DNA of 60,000 nt from Liolophura sinensis (lineage: Eukaryota > Mollusca > Polyplacophora > Chitonida > Chitonidae). A program made the position numbers and the translations under genes. Below are positions 1 through 13,814 of the stretch, piece after piece (the stretch's first letter is position 1; each line of letters starts with the position of its first letter). The notes under the pieces are model-generated. The model made no database searches, was not told the origin of the DNA, and saw only the letters and a list, made by a program, of their open reading frames with translations. Location of the stretch: the NCBI RefSeq assembly GCF_032854445.1, contig NC_088303.1, positions 8,379,501 to 8,439,500 on the forward strand, written 5' to 3'.

Positions 1-3000
1 AACAACATTTTTTTTCAGTCCTTAATTAAAGCTTTTTTCCAAAAAAGGAAATTCCATAAACTTTTATGGAATGGCCTTACATATTGAAATACAAAAAAAA
101 GCCTGTCAGCTTTCTTCTTGGGGCATAAAAAAAGTCTTTAAACTAGTTTTCCTAACGTCCCAACGGTAAATCCAGAAATTAGATATGTTGCTATAGTGAC
201 ATAACATAGATGGTTTATTAGAAATATAAAATATGTCTCAAAAGTGATTTTTTTTTTCTTATTTTCTGTTTGGCATCTTTTTGCCCCTTAAACCATATTC
301 TTTGTTTGTGGGTACAGTGGTTTTTGCACTGGGTAGGAAGGGTTATATACCCCAAACAAACTTCTTAATTCATGCCAATCTGATCAAAGAGCAAGATCAA
401 AAACCCTCACAACATTCATCATTAAAGCTGTAATCACAAACTCAGGTGCATCTTGGCAACAATAGTGGTTTTAAAACACATCCACAAAAGGCTCGAATGA
501 CATGATCACCAATGATGGGAAAAAAAGCATTGTGGATGTGTCAAGAAACAAAGTGATGTGTCATGAAACAAAGAATTGTGGACCGTACATTGTCTGTTCA
601 GGTAAACTAGTGGGCGATATTTTGTTCCCAGTTAGCTACAATGGTGAAGTGGGGAAATATGATTAGAGGGTGGGTCTTAGTAATCCTGCTTGACATAAAG
701 CACAGTTTTGCTTACAGCCAGGCAGAACGGAAATGAGAGGGGGAACTTCCAGTTTTGAGCTCAGTTACATTAGCGATGGTACATATATTAGTTCTGTATC
801 CATCAGTGCAGTTGTGGCTAAAAAATTGCATGCGTCCACACACAAAAAACCTAACCTACAACTCAGTTATCGGTTTCAATTAAAATAAAGGCATCCTCAC
901 TGTTTCAGCTGTAATTTTTTAACTCAACCATTTACACTTTGAAACTTTGCTGACCATGAAGATCATTGGACAAGAAAAATTTTGCAACATAAATGAAGAG
1001 TTTATCTCACATGACAACAGAAATAAAAAATTATCAACAGGCCTATACTCTGGGACTAATACAACAGGTATGTCCCAGATCTGTTAGATTAGTCCCAGCT
1101 GTAGTGAACACACAGATAGCTCTGTTTAAGCTCCTGGCCATGCAGCTCCTAAGAACAGTTAAATCCACATGAACCAATCTTTGAATGAATGTCTACACAA
1201 TGCTACTAATATTTAAATACAGCAACAGTTCCAAAACCATTTTCTAAGGACATGCCATCTTGGTTTGTGATTTCGTGGCACTATAAGTTTACAATGTTTA
1301 TGGAAGTCAAACTTATGCACAGAGCATACCCCAGGTCATGCCAGCCAGTTTTCTAGCCAGGCAATGCTTTTAGAACATTAAAACGCAACACTTGTTTTCA
1401 TACGAGCCGAGTTGGGTACAGGACCACAATATTAAATAAGCCTGTTTTCTCAGAATACTGTTATTGTTTTGAGGATGACGAAGAATGATATGGGCGTCAG
1501 GACGACACCTTCTGTACTTTTGTTATTTGGTGGTGGGAGCTTTTTTCAGTGTGTAAATATTGGCAGATAATCATCCAAGGCTTGTTTCAAGTACAATTTT
1601 ACAGCTAGCTGTTGGTGCTGAAGACATGAATTCAGATGTGTGACCACAATTAACAGGTATGCTGAAAATTTTATAATTATGTAGTCACCTGAGCTAAACT
1701 GCACATTTATGACGCTCAAATTTTGAGATAATGATCTTAATGAAAAGCAAATTTCAGAAGCCTGACTGGGTTGACACAAATGACAGATGAAACCGTGAGA
1801 GTGTCTTATTTTTGGAAGACCTTGACGAGTAGTTTGCTGGGTCCTTAATAGTTAAATGCGTCTAAACAAACAAACAAATGTTTTAGCCTAAAATGGAACA
1901 ACAAGCAACTGTTATGACGTAATAATATATAACTGAAGCAGTGCACATTGCCGGTTTTCTAATTTCCCAGAGAATAACCCACAGATCAGTTAAACAAGCT
2001 CTGAAGCAGAATGCCCCGACCAGGCACGCAACCTTCGCTTTCCAAGTTAAATCACCAAACCGCGAAAAACCACATAAGCAACAAACCTTCCATTAACCGT
2101 CGTACTACTTCGATTCATCTCCCACCTATTAGTCGATCTAAATCGGATAAAATGATGCTGAACTTGAACGAAAGCTATTTGTGCGGGCAAATTTTGACAA
2201 GTCTGAATTTGAGCGTCCTGACGACAGCATATACATTTTTACCCTAAACGTTAGAGAGCTCACAACAGTTACGCCCCTTCTGTTTAGCACCTGAAAAACA
2301 CCTGCTGCGGTGTAAATGAATATACCTGTACCACTGTCTAATAAAGTGAAACCTACTAATTGACGAATCCCTCAAATTAACACTGTGCGGGAAAATTTGC
2401 TTACGTGATTGTCATTGATTAACTGTAACCACTCCCACTCTTCAAGATCGAGAAGTACCTATTGCTTCAGTTCAGGCCTGCGATAGATTGAATCCATGCA
2501 GTGAAACAGACACGCATGTAGGCCTATGTAGTCTAGACCTGCACTTTTAAAAACTCCAACCTCTACATTCTGGGGAAATCTGGTTCATATTACATGAATA
2601 TCTGTGTGATAAATTACATGACATTGTAGCACAACGTAGGCCCTACCGATATCAGTTTTCATGTTTTACTGAACACAAGTAAAAAATAACTACTCGGTAC
2701 TGGTGCTTGTACTAATAAACAAAGGTCAGACATAATAATGAATTCTGCACGCCTGCTGAAGATCGAGGTGAATATATACTTGTGTAGTGATAAAACTTCA
2801 TTCACTCATTCAGATTTAATTAACCTTTGGCGTTGGTTTTGCTTGTAAAAGTAATAACAATTATGACTATTACCGGTACTGGTACTTATTATTTTGACTT
2901 TAGACTGAATTAGTTCGATGTGGTGTCTAAACAGGCCCACTTCAATGGTTCCACAAATCAGTTTTGCATGGTTAAAATATACCTGTGGAAAAACTGAAAG

Positions 3001-3440
3001 TAACCACAAATATTCAGTGACGTTATTTGTCAATCTCTGTTTCGGCCATTATGTTCGTACCATCATCAGGAAATACGTCCATGTACAGTAAAGAATACAT
3101 ATAGGCTTACATAGGCCTGCTAGCATTTCAAACCTGCTGAGCTACATCAGATGTAAGCCTATCTATTCTTCACTGTTACTGATGATAGAACAAACATAAC
3201 GGCCGAAGTATAATATGACTTCTATTTTTTTGTGTATCAATGGAATATGTTTCTCTCTCCCGTTGTTTTTTCTTCTTTTTTTTTCCACTCTTTTTTCTTC
3301 TCTGTCTGCATAAAAATTTTTTGAAAGTAACTGATATTGTGGCAGGCGGGTGCACAGTTGTCAGCGCACCCTACTTTAAACCAGAGAATTTAATTCTGCT
3401 CAGGGTTATCTATTTTCTTCCGCCAGAAAAGGCAAACCTA
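1..3440. other. Gene-free region, no supported gene
   Basis: AT-rich DNA with only short open frames (under 80 codons), none with recognisable protein content. A diverged copy of a dispersed repeat lies at ~600-830 (see separate entry). Nothing else is called. Confidence 0.6.
600..830. repeat. Dispersed repeat, copy 1
   Basis: Shares an interrupted match with 4060-4290: gatatt...agcta, atatgattaga, agcacagttttgctta, gatggtacatatattagttc and gcagttgtggcta have counterparts there in the same order. A diverged interspersed repeat of unknown class. Confidence 0.5.
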
Positions 3441-3535
3441 CAGTTTTCATAGGCACCGGTCACGTGGTCCGGATGGCGCGGAGTCTCGGCCGCTTTACTT
3501 TCGGTTTGTCAAGAAGCCAAGAAAAATGCATCCAG
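3440..3535 (+). promoter_or_regulatory. Candidate promoter-like GC island with E-box
   Basis: A short local rise in GC contains a CACGTG E-box at 3461-3466 inside ggtcacgtggtcc, followed by ggatggcgcgg and cggccgc. It could be the 5' end of the NO VEIN-like gene or of another transcript. No exon could be proved, and no donor convincingly links it to 15760. Confidence 0.2.
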
Positions 3536-3853
3536 TGGTATTGAAATGTAACATCGGAAGCTATACTTACTTTGAGGTTTGTTGAAAATGTTGTAGCTCT
3601 TACTAACATGTTATTTGTGTCTTAACTGTCTTTTGAGATGAATAGTTCATCAGTGAATATATCATGCTGTGGTCACGGTATCTGCACACTTAATAATAGG
3701 AGATGCTGTTAGATCTGTGAACATTTACTTGGAGTATCCTATTCATATGTGGTATTTTTCAGTAATCAACCCATTAAAATAACTGTCAGAACACTCTAGT
3801 TCAATGAAATTAAAAGTAAAGGTAGATTTTCAACCTCCCTCAACATTTAGCCG

Positions 3854-4113
3854 CAGCTGTGAGCTTTACCTCACTAGCAACGAAATACCTCCCCCTCCCC
3901 CACGTAAACACGTCACTGGTGACCATGTTGTCACTTACACTAATCAACTTCCCTTCACGGCACATGTTGCACCAACAGCAAAAGTGACAAGGTACACATC
4001 TATCATCACACTGAATTTGGCGATTCGTGGATTGTGAGGATGACAACATGGTGACCAGTGACCTGTTCAGGTGAGCGAGTGGGTGGTATTTCGTTGCTAG
4101 TGAGGTACAGCTG
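3854..4113. repeat. Foldback (inverted-repeat) element
   Basis: Arms 3854-3933 and 4041-4113 are reverse complements with few differences. Both contain cctcactagcaacgaaatac and cactggtgaccatgttgtca, or their complement with one change. A spacer of about 107 bp separates them. The form is that of a MITE or foldback transposon remnant. The arms make an open frame on the minus strand look longer than it is. Confidence 0.75.
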
Positions 4114-4290
4114 CGATGTGAGGAAGATATGATTAGATGACAAGCTTCCTTGTGGAGCACAGTTTTAATTACGCCTGACCTAACCTGAACGTTGCGGGGA
4201 CGAACTTCAAGCTTTGAACTGGTAGCATTTGTAAGGATGGTACATACCTTAGTTCAGTAACCGTTGGCGCAGTTGCGGCTACCTCAGCAT
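4060..4290. repeat. Dispersed repeat, copy 2
   Basis: Counterpart of 600-830 in the same orientation (atatgattaga, agcacagttttaattac, gatggtacataccttagttc, gcagttgcggcta). Its left part overlaps the right arm of the foldback structure at 3854-4113. Confidence 0.5.
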
Positions 4291-4325
4291 TTATTTATTG
4301 ATCAAATAAAAACTCTGCATTCCTC

Positions 4326-4572
4326 AGTGGGGGTCTCTGTGGCTCAGTTGGTTAGCACACTAATGCAGGAACCCAGGAGCCTCTCACCAATGGGGACGCT
4401 GTGAGTTCAAGTCCAGCTCTGACCATACATGGGAAAGTCCGACAGCAAGCTGCGGGTGGTTGTGGGTTTCCCCTAGCCCAGTTTCCACCCACCATAAAGC
4501 TGGGCGCTGTCGTATAAGTGAAATATTCTTGAGTACGGTGTAAAACACTGATCAGATAAATAAATAAATCAT
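4326..4572 (+). mobile_element. tRNA-derived SINE, near full length
   Basis: Starts gggggtctctgtggctcagt. Box A-like tggctcagttggttagc, box B-like gagttcaagtcc. The conserved body ends aagtgaaatattcttgagta, with a 3' tail of AAATAAAT repeats. Several other copies occur in this window. Confidence 0.85.
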
Positions 4573-4574
4573 TC

Positions 4575-7500
4575 CTCAAGGCAAAGTACTTGAGGAGCAT
4601 AGTGAGCTTTTTAAACCACACGCCAGTGTCTGTACAAATTAATAGTTAACCTTTAAATTTTAAAGTTATGCAATTAAATTTAGTTGGTTACAATTGGTTA
4701 CACTTGGTTAGTGTGCCATATCGATACTAGTGGTACAAACAATGCCAAACTTATGTATTCCGTCTCAAGCAATTGCTTTCTGTACAAACATGCACATCAT
4801 TGCATAGACTTGAGTTCAAGCATTAATGTTGGCCAGCTCCACCTACCTTGACACCTTCGCTCACACTAGAGGCTAGAGCTAAACAATGTTTTATTTGATT
4901 GTCTTTGAGTAGTGCCAGAGTTCTACCAACTTACACCTCAGGGAGTTTTCTCATGTCTCCTGCAAAAGTACACACCAACACAAATGTGCACGCTACAGTT
5001 TCGGCGGCTTCACCTTCATTCCTTAGGAGATTGTTGGACGCAAAGATCATCCCCCCATGTTAAAATGAAACCAACCTCTAATGGCAGCCGCATCCTGTAT
5101 CCTGAGACGGCATTGTTTACACTCACCATGGCCATCTTGATGAATATGTTTCGTTTCATAAGGGGCGACAGTCTTTGAGGCAATCTTCTAAGATATGAAA
5201 TTGTAGCGTGCATGTTTGTGTTGGTCTTAGTGCCTGAGATGCGATTTCTTGATGCACATATATCGTGGTTAGGTTCCTTATATAGAAACAAGGTCACAGC
5301 TCCACTTGAACAGGTCAACCTTTCCTGTACATGCTGAAAAGGAATCTCTTGCTCAGTTTACTTTCTGAAAATTTTTCTCCTCAGTTCAAATAAGTAAGAT
5401 ATGCATTTAAAGTTGGATCACAGATGTGTTCTTGTTGGGATCTTTTCTTCGAGTCAAGCTGTTGATACAAACTCACGAAATATTTGAGTGTGTGCAATGA
5501 TATTTGTTGAAAAATGTGTTGTAAGAAGATAAAAATCTGAAAAGGTTGTGGAAGATTACATGATGTGCAAAAATCCGGTTCACCATGTTACATCTTGAGA
5601 TGTTCAGTGGTATAAACTATAATATTGTCAAAAAGCAGGGAGGGATGTGCTAGATGGGCACATGGCAGGATTATGCTCTGACATAAGTTGTACTTGATAT
5701 GCAGAAGACATACAAAGAGATCAGCACATTTACTTAATGTTTTATGTCTTAGCACATAGTTCTGTCACAAATTACTGAATGTTTTATATATGTTGTGTAC
5801 ATTGGCTTTCTGATTGGCGTAGTGGATAGAGCTTCTACCTAGTAAACAATAGATCAGGAGTTCAATCCTGAATTGAGTCAGACCTTCACATTGCACAAAA
5901 CTCTGCACAGGAGGAATAGGCTGAGTACCGATCAGACTGGTGTTGGTATAATGTGACTGGGTGCCTTGCCTGGTGTCTTCGGCATTGCAATTCGGGATTC
6001 CAATGAGGCATAGTTATAACTATGTCAGCATCGGGCACAACTTGCTAAAAGGACGCTCTAGTTGCGGAGTGAGGTAACTCTCATTTTAAGCAGTGCGGTT
6101 GCAAGAGTTTCCTGTGAAACAGTTCCAAATTTGCGAAATTTACAGGAAGGAACATTTACAGCTGATCACACTGTTGTTAAATCTTCCATAACATAAATTG
6201 ATGTCAAGCGAATGTTTCTACAAATTAATAACCTGTTCTTAGATCGGCCTAACCATAAATAGTTCATTGCAATCATACAAATTCACACAAAAAAAATTTT
6301 CAGGGTCAACCCCACTGCGACAGCCATTTTGATATGGTTTTCTTAATGGGATACCAGGAGAAATCCGAAGGGCTGTATTACATCGTTTCAGTGATGCTGG
6401 ACATTCCACTGCAGGGTCAGCTGTGTGACGTCACAGTGTGTAGAACAAATATATCACAGATGAAACCGCAGGATGCAACATGTTTTGCATCACGCAAACA
6501 GAAGAAATGTGACGTGCAAGCGCTAATTCACACTAGCGCTACCTTTTGTGAGAGGAAAATCTGCCGATGATGGTCATGACATCAAGATTGGTCTTATTAA
6601 GGCAGCAGAATGGAGGCAGGCTCAATAACTGCTATGGTATATGCTTCAAAATTATTGTGATTATTTTTCCTGATTACCATGGATTGTTTTGCTTCGTCAA
6701 TCTCACAACAGGTTAGTTACTTTCAGACAACACACAGCTGACGTCGATTTTATGCTAGGGAAGTGTTAGTGCATGTGTAAACAGCAGTAAATGTTTGCTA
6801 CCATAAGTCGGCAAATTCGGGGCTGTCTCACACGGTAACTCTTCTGTAGCAGCTCAAGGCTGGCATCTAGGCCATTTTACAAAATCGCCTCTGATTTGCT
6901 TAAAACTTGCCAAATAACTGTGTAGTCATGATACAAGATAAACCTGATCAACATGAATTATTTACAATACCAAGGTATCTAACGCTATCTTGGATTTTTC
7001 AGTATTTTTCAGGATTTGTATCTTAACAAATGTGTGCAAGATGGTTCAGAATAGAAATATATCTATTGAGAAGAGAACTTCAATGAATATTTTGTTTGGT
7101 GTGTTAACAAAAAATTTGATTCTGTCTGGATTTTTTCAGTTTAATTCATTGAGATATTTTAGAAAATTTATAAAGTATTGGTTTTAAAATTTCTATAGTT
7201 GTTATCCCCTTGATTGTTCTCATTATCAAATGATTATTTCATGATGTTGAAACATTTCTCAAATAGTGTGCAAAAGCTGAAGGTATAATTATTTTGGATT
7301 CTGCTCGGCCAAATTGTAAGAAAATAGACACGTATTTCAGTTCATTGTGAAAATGAAATAGGACTTTTTCCCCCTGAATGATACACGTTAATCATACATG
7401 ATACACGTTACATGGTTAAACTGCTGCTGATACGTGTGCCCAACTTATTTATGTGTTCATTGTATAAAATCACTATGTTCCATCCACTAGAAACAAATGA

Positions 7501-10500
7501 GCAAACTCATTTAATATGGCATACTGCACATGTGTAGCCTAAATATACAATGTCATAACCTCTAGGTTGTTGTTGTTTCAATGAAATGACATCACTGCCA
7601 CCACTAGACAAGCTTGACCTTTGGAGTCCATGACACGCAGGTAGGCTTGTTTAGGCTTAGCCTCAGCACGTGTGCCTTCCTGCAAAACTATTTAAACAGC
7701 AGTCATCAATAAAATTGTTTTAAGGTTTTGGTCAGAATAATGTTGTACATACTCTAGATAAAGAGAATGCATGTGAATAAAATATTATCAGAGACAAAGG
7801 TTGAGATTGATTGTTTGTGTTTTCTGACATCACTTCCTGCCTCATCACCGTGACCCCATTGACCTCGGCGTTGTTCAAGATTTCTGTACAAAATTTGTTA
7901 TTGGTAGCAGTGATGTAAAGCAAAAGGTAAAGAGCAACACATGAACTGTAAGGAGTATGGTGACATAGACCCACATATTATTCCTGGTACTGTTGTGCCA
8001 AACTGATGGTGGACTGGAAAGTGCCATCATTACAGAATTAAGATTTACTTATAATTTAGCAAGGGAGACCTTTATTTTTCTCATTTAATAATTCAGTTTT
8101 TAGACTCGGACTCGACCTTGCAGTGTCATGGCAACAGTGGGGATTCCCCAAAGCTATACACAGGCGACACCCGGTGACCAGGCCAGGCTCCGCTTCCTTT
8201 GAGCTGCTGGAGTTGAAATGGGAGCTAATCCACTCTGCAACTACAAGGATACTTTGTTGTGATATGACCAAAATAATGTTGAAAGCATGCAACATTAAAC
8301 CGCAGTCAAACAAACAAACATATTGGCTGTTTGATAAGAATTGGTTTTAGCATTTCATTGCTGATGATTCATGTGTAAAATAAACCAAGATATGGTAGAT
8401 TGCAAATTTGAGACCCAAATATAAATGACAGTATGAGCCTTGTTTACTATATGTAGTTAATGTTAGAATTTTCAGATCACTTTTTCCTGAGATGTGCCCT
8501 TGTTGTCCAGAGTTCTCATCTAGTATTGACTGATGAAGCGTAGATGGACCTTGTTACGTTTTCTTCCACGGGTGCTTTCATCTGTCCTTCAGGGTTTTAC
8601 TCAATGCATAATATGCACATTGCTGTGATAGGGGGATTAGATGCTATCCGTGACGGGGGTGGTGTCGGTGTCCAGTTCAGTTAAAGTTTTTGGCCAGTCA
8701 TCTAGCGATTTGCATATCCAAGACCAAGGAAGTCTTACCTCATAGCCCAACATTTTGCTCAGCTATTCACAGGGTTGCATTTGCCTCCCATAGCATATGG
8801 ATAGCCAAATGAAATTCACGATTTGCCTATCATAGACCTCTGTTTGTGCTAAATTTGTGCACTTACTTCTTACAGTGTCTTTTACCACCGCAGTGAAATG
8901 AACTGTAATATTTCTGCCAGTCATCAGTCCTTTCTAGACAGACTTTGTGATTTGTACCTTGATAGGTGCTATATTGCATAACTCACAGTTCTCGAGTTTT
9001 GGTCATCTTAAAGGGAAACAGAATTGATTCTGATTGGCTGATGTGAGAGATATAGGCAAGCCCAGGCTTTGCTTAGGCTAAGCTTTATTTTAGGTACACT
9101 ACATTTATGGTGCGTGGCCACTGAGTTTAACCCAGGGAATCCTATCTTCACTGTGAGCCAATCAGCATTGACAGTCATCTCTGATTGTCTGATGTATTAA
9201 AGGGACAGGCAAGTCTAGGCTGTGCTAGATTTTAGGTATGGCATGTCTATTTCAGCGTGACCAAATGAACACAGGAAATTATACCTCCACCGTCAGTGAA
9301 TGTCGATTCCGTTTACCTTTTAAACTACAAAAACTTTTATGTATGTATGTTCAAGGTGGTGTCATCAGCCATTCTGGGGGGATTCTGGTTAGTGTACTAG
9401 CCTCTCACCATTCTGTGTGCTATCGCTGTGCATCCAGCTAATGATGGTGGCTCCCTCAGCAGCCAGCAACCTGCGATTGGTTGTCATGCTGATGATGCAG
9501 TCCCTCTCATGGAGCATCACTTTTCGCAAGGTGACAGCTCTGGATACCCAGAAGTAAATCGAGTTCTTACTGACCAGGAAAAATGCACAACAAACTAATG
9601 TGATCCTGCAGCAGGTCAGGTGCTCAGCCGCTACTCTCTGTTTGGGTGTCTCTAGAAGGGAGAATGGCTACATTAGCAGTGCCTGCCTCAAACCCCTTTT
9701 TGTTCATCAGAAACCAACCATATGTGTCTGGCTTAAGTTTGTATTAAAAATAAAAATATGCTAAAAATATCTTCTCAGGTGGAGCATGACTCATACGTGT
9801 GACGTTGCAGATAGAGTTACATTCTGGAGTGATTGCATGGAGACAGCACTTCATGAACCATGTGTCACCGTGTCTTTGTGAGCGAACTACTTTCATTTTC
9901 ACTTCTCAGAACTCACCTCTGCATGTATGTGTTTAGACAGGTGTTGCTGTAATTGTATTTTTGGTTAATGGTCTGGATGCCTTTATAGGTCAGTTCTTCT
10001 GGCTATGCAGGATAGTTCAGGAATACTACACCATATATGCATAGCAGCACACTGTGACGTGCATGTCAAAGCCAGAGAGACCGGACATGAGTATGTAACT
10101 GGCCTGTTACTTTTTATCTGCAAACTGAGATATGTTGGTACAGGAAAATTTTGTGCTTCTGTTGGAGGTAAGTGCAGTATGAATTAGTAATCTGTCTGTT
10201 TCACAAAGTGTACGTTGCCTTACATGCTCTTATCCTCCATGGCGACCATTACTGTAGGTATTACTTTGCCATATTAGTTACATTAATGTAGCTCTATGTG
10301 GGCTTTTTGAAATGGGCCCCAGTCTACTATGTCTCTGTGCACATTTAGTGACCTTCATGTACCCATTCTGCATAATTATGTGAATCTGATAACAGGTGGG
10401 GATGATGCTGGCACATTGTCAGTTGTCAAATCCAGTTTCAGATTGCTCATCATATAACCTTCAATCTTGGAAATATTAAAAAAAAGTGATAAAATAAATT

Positions 10501-11160
10501 TATTTGATATCTAATGGAATGTACCTACAGCTGTGTATGTGAAAAATAGGACCAGAGTTTCCAGCCTAAATTTCTTTCTTAGCAAGGAATGCATGTTTGC
10601 CTATAGATTTTATTTCTGATGATATAAATACATATAATAATGTTCTATTGACATCTAAGAAATTCCTGTGGCTATGAGCATGTACAAATACATGTATAAG
10701 AAAGAACAGAGACTGGTTGTCTTTCACTTAGAGAGTTTCGACAGGGTGCACTTCGGCAGTCTGTGTTTATGCCAGCCCTTGAAAAGTTCTGTACACAAAT
10801 CCGGCCTGTGAATTCAGCAGCATCTAGCTCTGGAGTTGTGACATACGACTAAATCATTTCAAGAGAGTTAGCACAAATCAGCAAAAGATTCTATGTTTAC
10901 TGCTTATGCATATGTGTAGCTGTAAAAACTAGGCTACTTTCCACTTGCTCTCTCATTTCCCAGAAACTGGAGTGTTGTATGTACTGTATTGGTATAAATG
11001 TTTGTCTCATACATCTAAGAAAGTGACAGGCTTCTTTTGATAAGAGTTTACAACCATCATACATGTACAAGGTAGGCTTATTTGTAACCAACCAGTTTTG
11101 TATCATGTGTACATGTAGCTGGAAAGGTGAGTGCAAAATGTTATCAGTGGTTCAAAAAGG
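4575..11160. other. Gene-free region upstream of the 42-bp array
   Basis: Only short open frames without recognisable protein content. Contains a tRNA-like SINE at ~5805-6130, degenerate SINE-like remnants at ~8110-8320 and ~9364-9600, and a diverged local duplication at ~9010-9240. No gene is supported. Confidence 0.55.
5805..6130 (+). mobile_element. tRNA-derived SINE-like element (second family)
   Basis: Begins ctttctgattggcgtagtgg with a box A-like segment (ggcgtagtggatagagc) and a box B-like gagttcaatcctg about 45 bp later. The ends do not pair as a tRNA acceptor stem, so it is not a functional tRNA. A unique body follows; the 3' end is not sharply defined. Confidence 0.5.
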
Positions 11161-11164
11161 CCTT

Positions 11165-13809
11165 ATTAGCATACAGTTTAGTGAAGGTGTCTGCCAGGTA
11201 CATGTACATAGCATACAGTTTAGTGAAGGTGTCAGCCAGGGACGTGTACCTAGCATACAGTTTAATGAAGGTGGCCGCCTGGTACATGTACATAGTGTAC
11301 AGTTAATTGGAAGTGTCTGTCAAGTACGTGTACATAGCATACAGTTTAGTGAAGGTGTCAGCCAGGTACGTATACCTAGCATACAGTTTAATGAAGGTGT
11401 CAACCAGGTACATATACATAGTGTACAGTTAATTGGAGGTGTCTGCCAAGTACTTGTACATAGCATACAGTTTAGTGAAGGTGTCAGGCAGGGACGTGTA
11501 CCTAGCATACAGTTTAATGAAGGTGTCAACCAGGTACATATACATAGTGTACAGTTAGCTGGAGGTGTCTGGCAAGTACTTGTACATAGCATACAGTTTA
11601 GTAAAGGTGGCCGCCTGGTACATGTACATAGCATACAGTTTAGTGAAGGTTCCAGCCAGGTACATGTACATAGTGTACAGTTAATTGGAGGTGTCTGCCA
11701 AGTATGTGTACATAGCGTACAGTTTAGTGAAGGTGTCAGCCAGGGACGTGTACCTAGCATACAGTTTAATGAAGGTGTCAACCAGGTACATATACATAGT
11801 GTACAGTTAGCTGGAGGTGTCTGCCAAGTACTTGTACATAGCATACAGTTTAGTAAAGGTGGCCACCTGGTACATGTACATAGCACACAGTTTAGTGAAG
11901 GTGTCAACCAGGTACATGTACATAGTGTACAGTTAATTGGAGGTGTCTGCCAAGTACTTGTACACAGCATACAGTTTAGTGAAGGTGGCCGCCTGGTACA
12001 TGTACATAGTGTACAGTTAATTGGAGGTGTCTGCCAAGTACGTGTACATAGCATACAGTTTAATGAAGGTGTCAGCCAGGTACGTGTACCTAGCATACAG
12101 TTTAGTGAAGGTGTCAGCCAGGTACATATACATAGTGTACAGTTAATTAGAGGTGTCTGCCAAGTACGTGTACATAGCATACAGTTTAATGAAGGTGTCA
12201 ACCAGGTACATGTAAATAGTGTACAGTTAATTGGAGGTGTCTGCCAAGTACTTGTACACAGCATACAGTTTAGTGAAGGTGGCCGCCTGGTACATGTACA
12301 TAGCATACAGTTAATTGGAGGTGTCTACCAAGTACGTGTACATAGCATACAGTTTAATGAAGGTGTCAGCCAGGTACGTGTACCTAGCATACAGTTTAGT
12401 GAAGGTGTCAGCCAGGTACATATACATAGTGTACAGTTAATTGGAGGTGTCTGCCAAGTACGTGTACATAGCATACAGTTTAATGAAGGTGTCAACCAGG
12501 TACATGTAAATAGTGTACAGTTAATTGGAGGTGTCTGCCAAGTACTTGTACACAGCATACAGTTTAGTGAAGGTGGCCGCCTGGTACATGTACATAGTGT
12601 ACAGTTAATTGGAGGTGTCTGCCAAGTACTTGTACACAGCATACAGTTTAGTGAAGGTGGCCGCCTGGTACATGTACATAGTGTACAGTTAATTGGAGGT
12701 GTCTGCCAAGTACGTGTACATAGCATACAGTTTAGTGAAGGTGGCCGCCTGGTACATGTACATAACATACAGTTTAGTGAAGGTGTCAGCCAGGTACATG
12801 TACGTAGTGTACAGTTAATTAGAGGTGTCTGCCAAGTACGCGTACATAGCATACAGTTTAGTGAAGGTGGCCACCTGGTACATGTACATAGCATACAGTT
12901 TAGTGAAGGTGGCAGCCAGGTACGTGTACCCAGCATACAGTTTAGTGAAGGTGGCCGCCTGGTAGATGTACATAGTGTACAGTTAATTGGAGGTGTCTGC
13001 CAAGTACGTGTACATAGCATACAGTTTAATGAAGGTGTCAACCAGGTACATGTAAATAGTGTACAGTTAATTGGAGGTGTCTGCCAAGTACTTGTACACA
13101 GCATACAGTTTAGTGAAGGTGGCCGCCTGGTACATGTACATAGTGTACAGTTAATTGGAGGTGTCTACCAAGTACATATACATAGCATACAGTTTAGTGA
13201 AGGTGGCCGCCTGGTACATGTACATAACATACAGTTTAGTGAAGGTGTCAGCCAGGTACATGTACGTAGTGTACAGTTAATTAGAGGTGTCTGCCAAGTA
13301 CGTGTACATAGCATACAGTTTAGTGAAGGTGGCCGCCTGGTACATGTACATAGCATACAGTTTAGTGAAGGTGGCAGCCAGGTACGTGTACCCAGCATAC
13401 AGTTTAGTGAAGGTGGCCGCCTGGTACATGTACGTAGTGTACAGTTAATTGGAGGTGTCCGCCAAGTACGTGTACATAGCATACAGTTTAGTGAAGGTGG
13501 CCGCCTGGTACATGTACATAGCATACAGTTTAGTGAAGGTGTCAACCAAGTACATGTACATAGTGTACAGTTAATTGGAGGTGTCTGCCAAGAACGTGTA
13601 CATAGCATACAGTTTAATGAAGGTGTCAGCCAGGTACTTGTACCTAGCATACAGTTTAGTGAAGGTGTCAGCCAGGTACATATACATAGTGTACAGTTAA
13701 TTGGAGGTGTCTGCCAAGTACGTGTACATAGCATACAGTTTAGTGAAGGTGTCAACCAGTTACATGTACATAGCATACAGTTTAGTGAAGGTGTCAGCCA
13801 GCAACTGTA
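11165..13809. repeat. 42-bp minisatellite, about 63 units
   Basis: Units of 42 bp alternate between a type with cagtttagtgaaggtg and a type with cagttaattggaggtgtctg. Most contain the palindrome gtacatgtac. Higher-order copies are visible: a 7-unit block (294 bp) repeats from ~11956 to ~12250, and an 11-unit shift (462 bp) links ~12761 to ~13223. Because 42 is divisible by 3, the array is open for 915 codons on + (11063-13810) and for long stretches on -. I see no other sign that it is translated. Confidence 0.95.
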
Positions 13810-13814
13810 AACAC

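Noticed and set aside
3840-4160. 106-codon open frame on the minus strand
   Set aside because: Lies across a foldback element and has no protein-like features.
5016-5318. 100-codon open frame on the minus strand
   Set aside because: No recognisable domain, no splice context, and length within chance for this region.
5805-5880. tRNA gene
   Set aside because: Promoter-box resemblance only. The stem ends do not pair and a SINE body follows.
11063-13810. 915-codon open frame of 14-residue repeats
   Set aside because: The frame is open because the repeat period (42) is a multiple of three. The opposite strand is open as well. No signal, domain or codon pattern supports translation.
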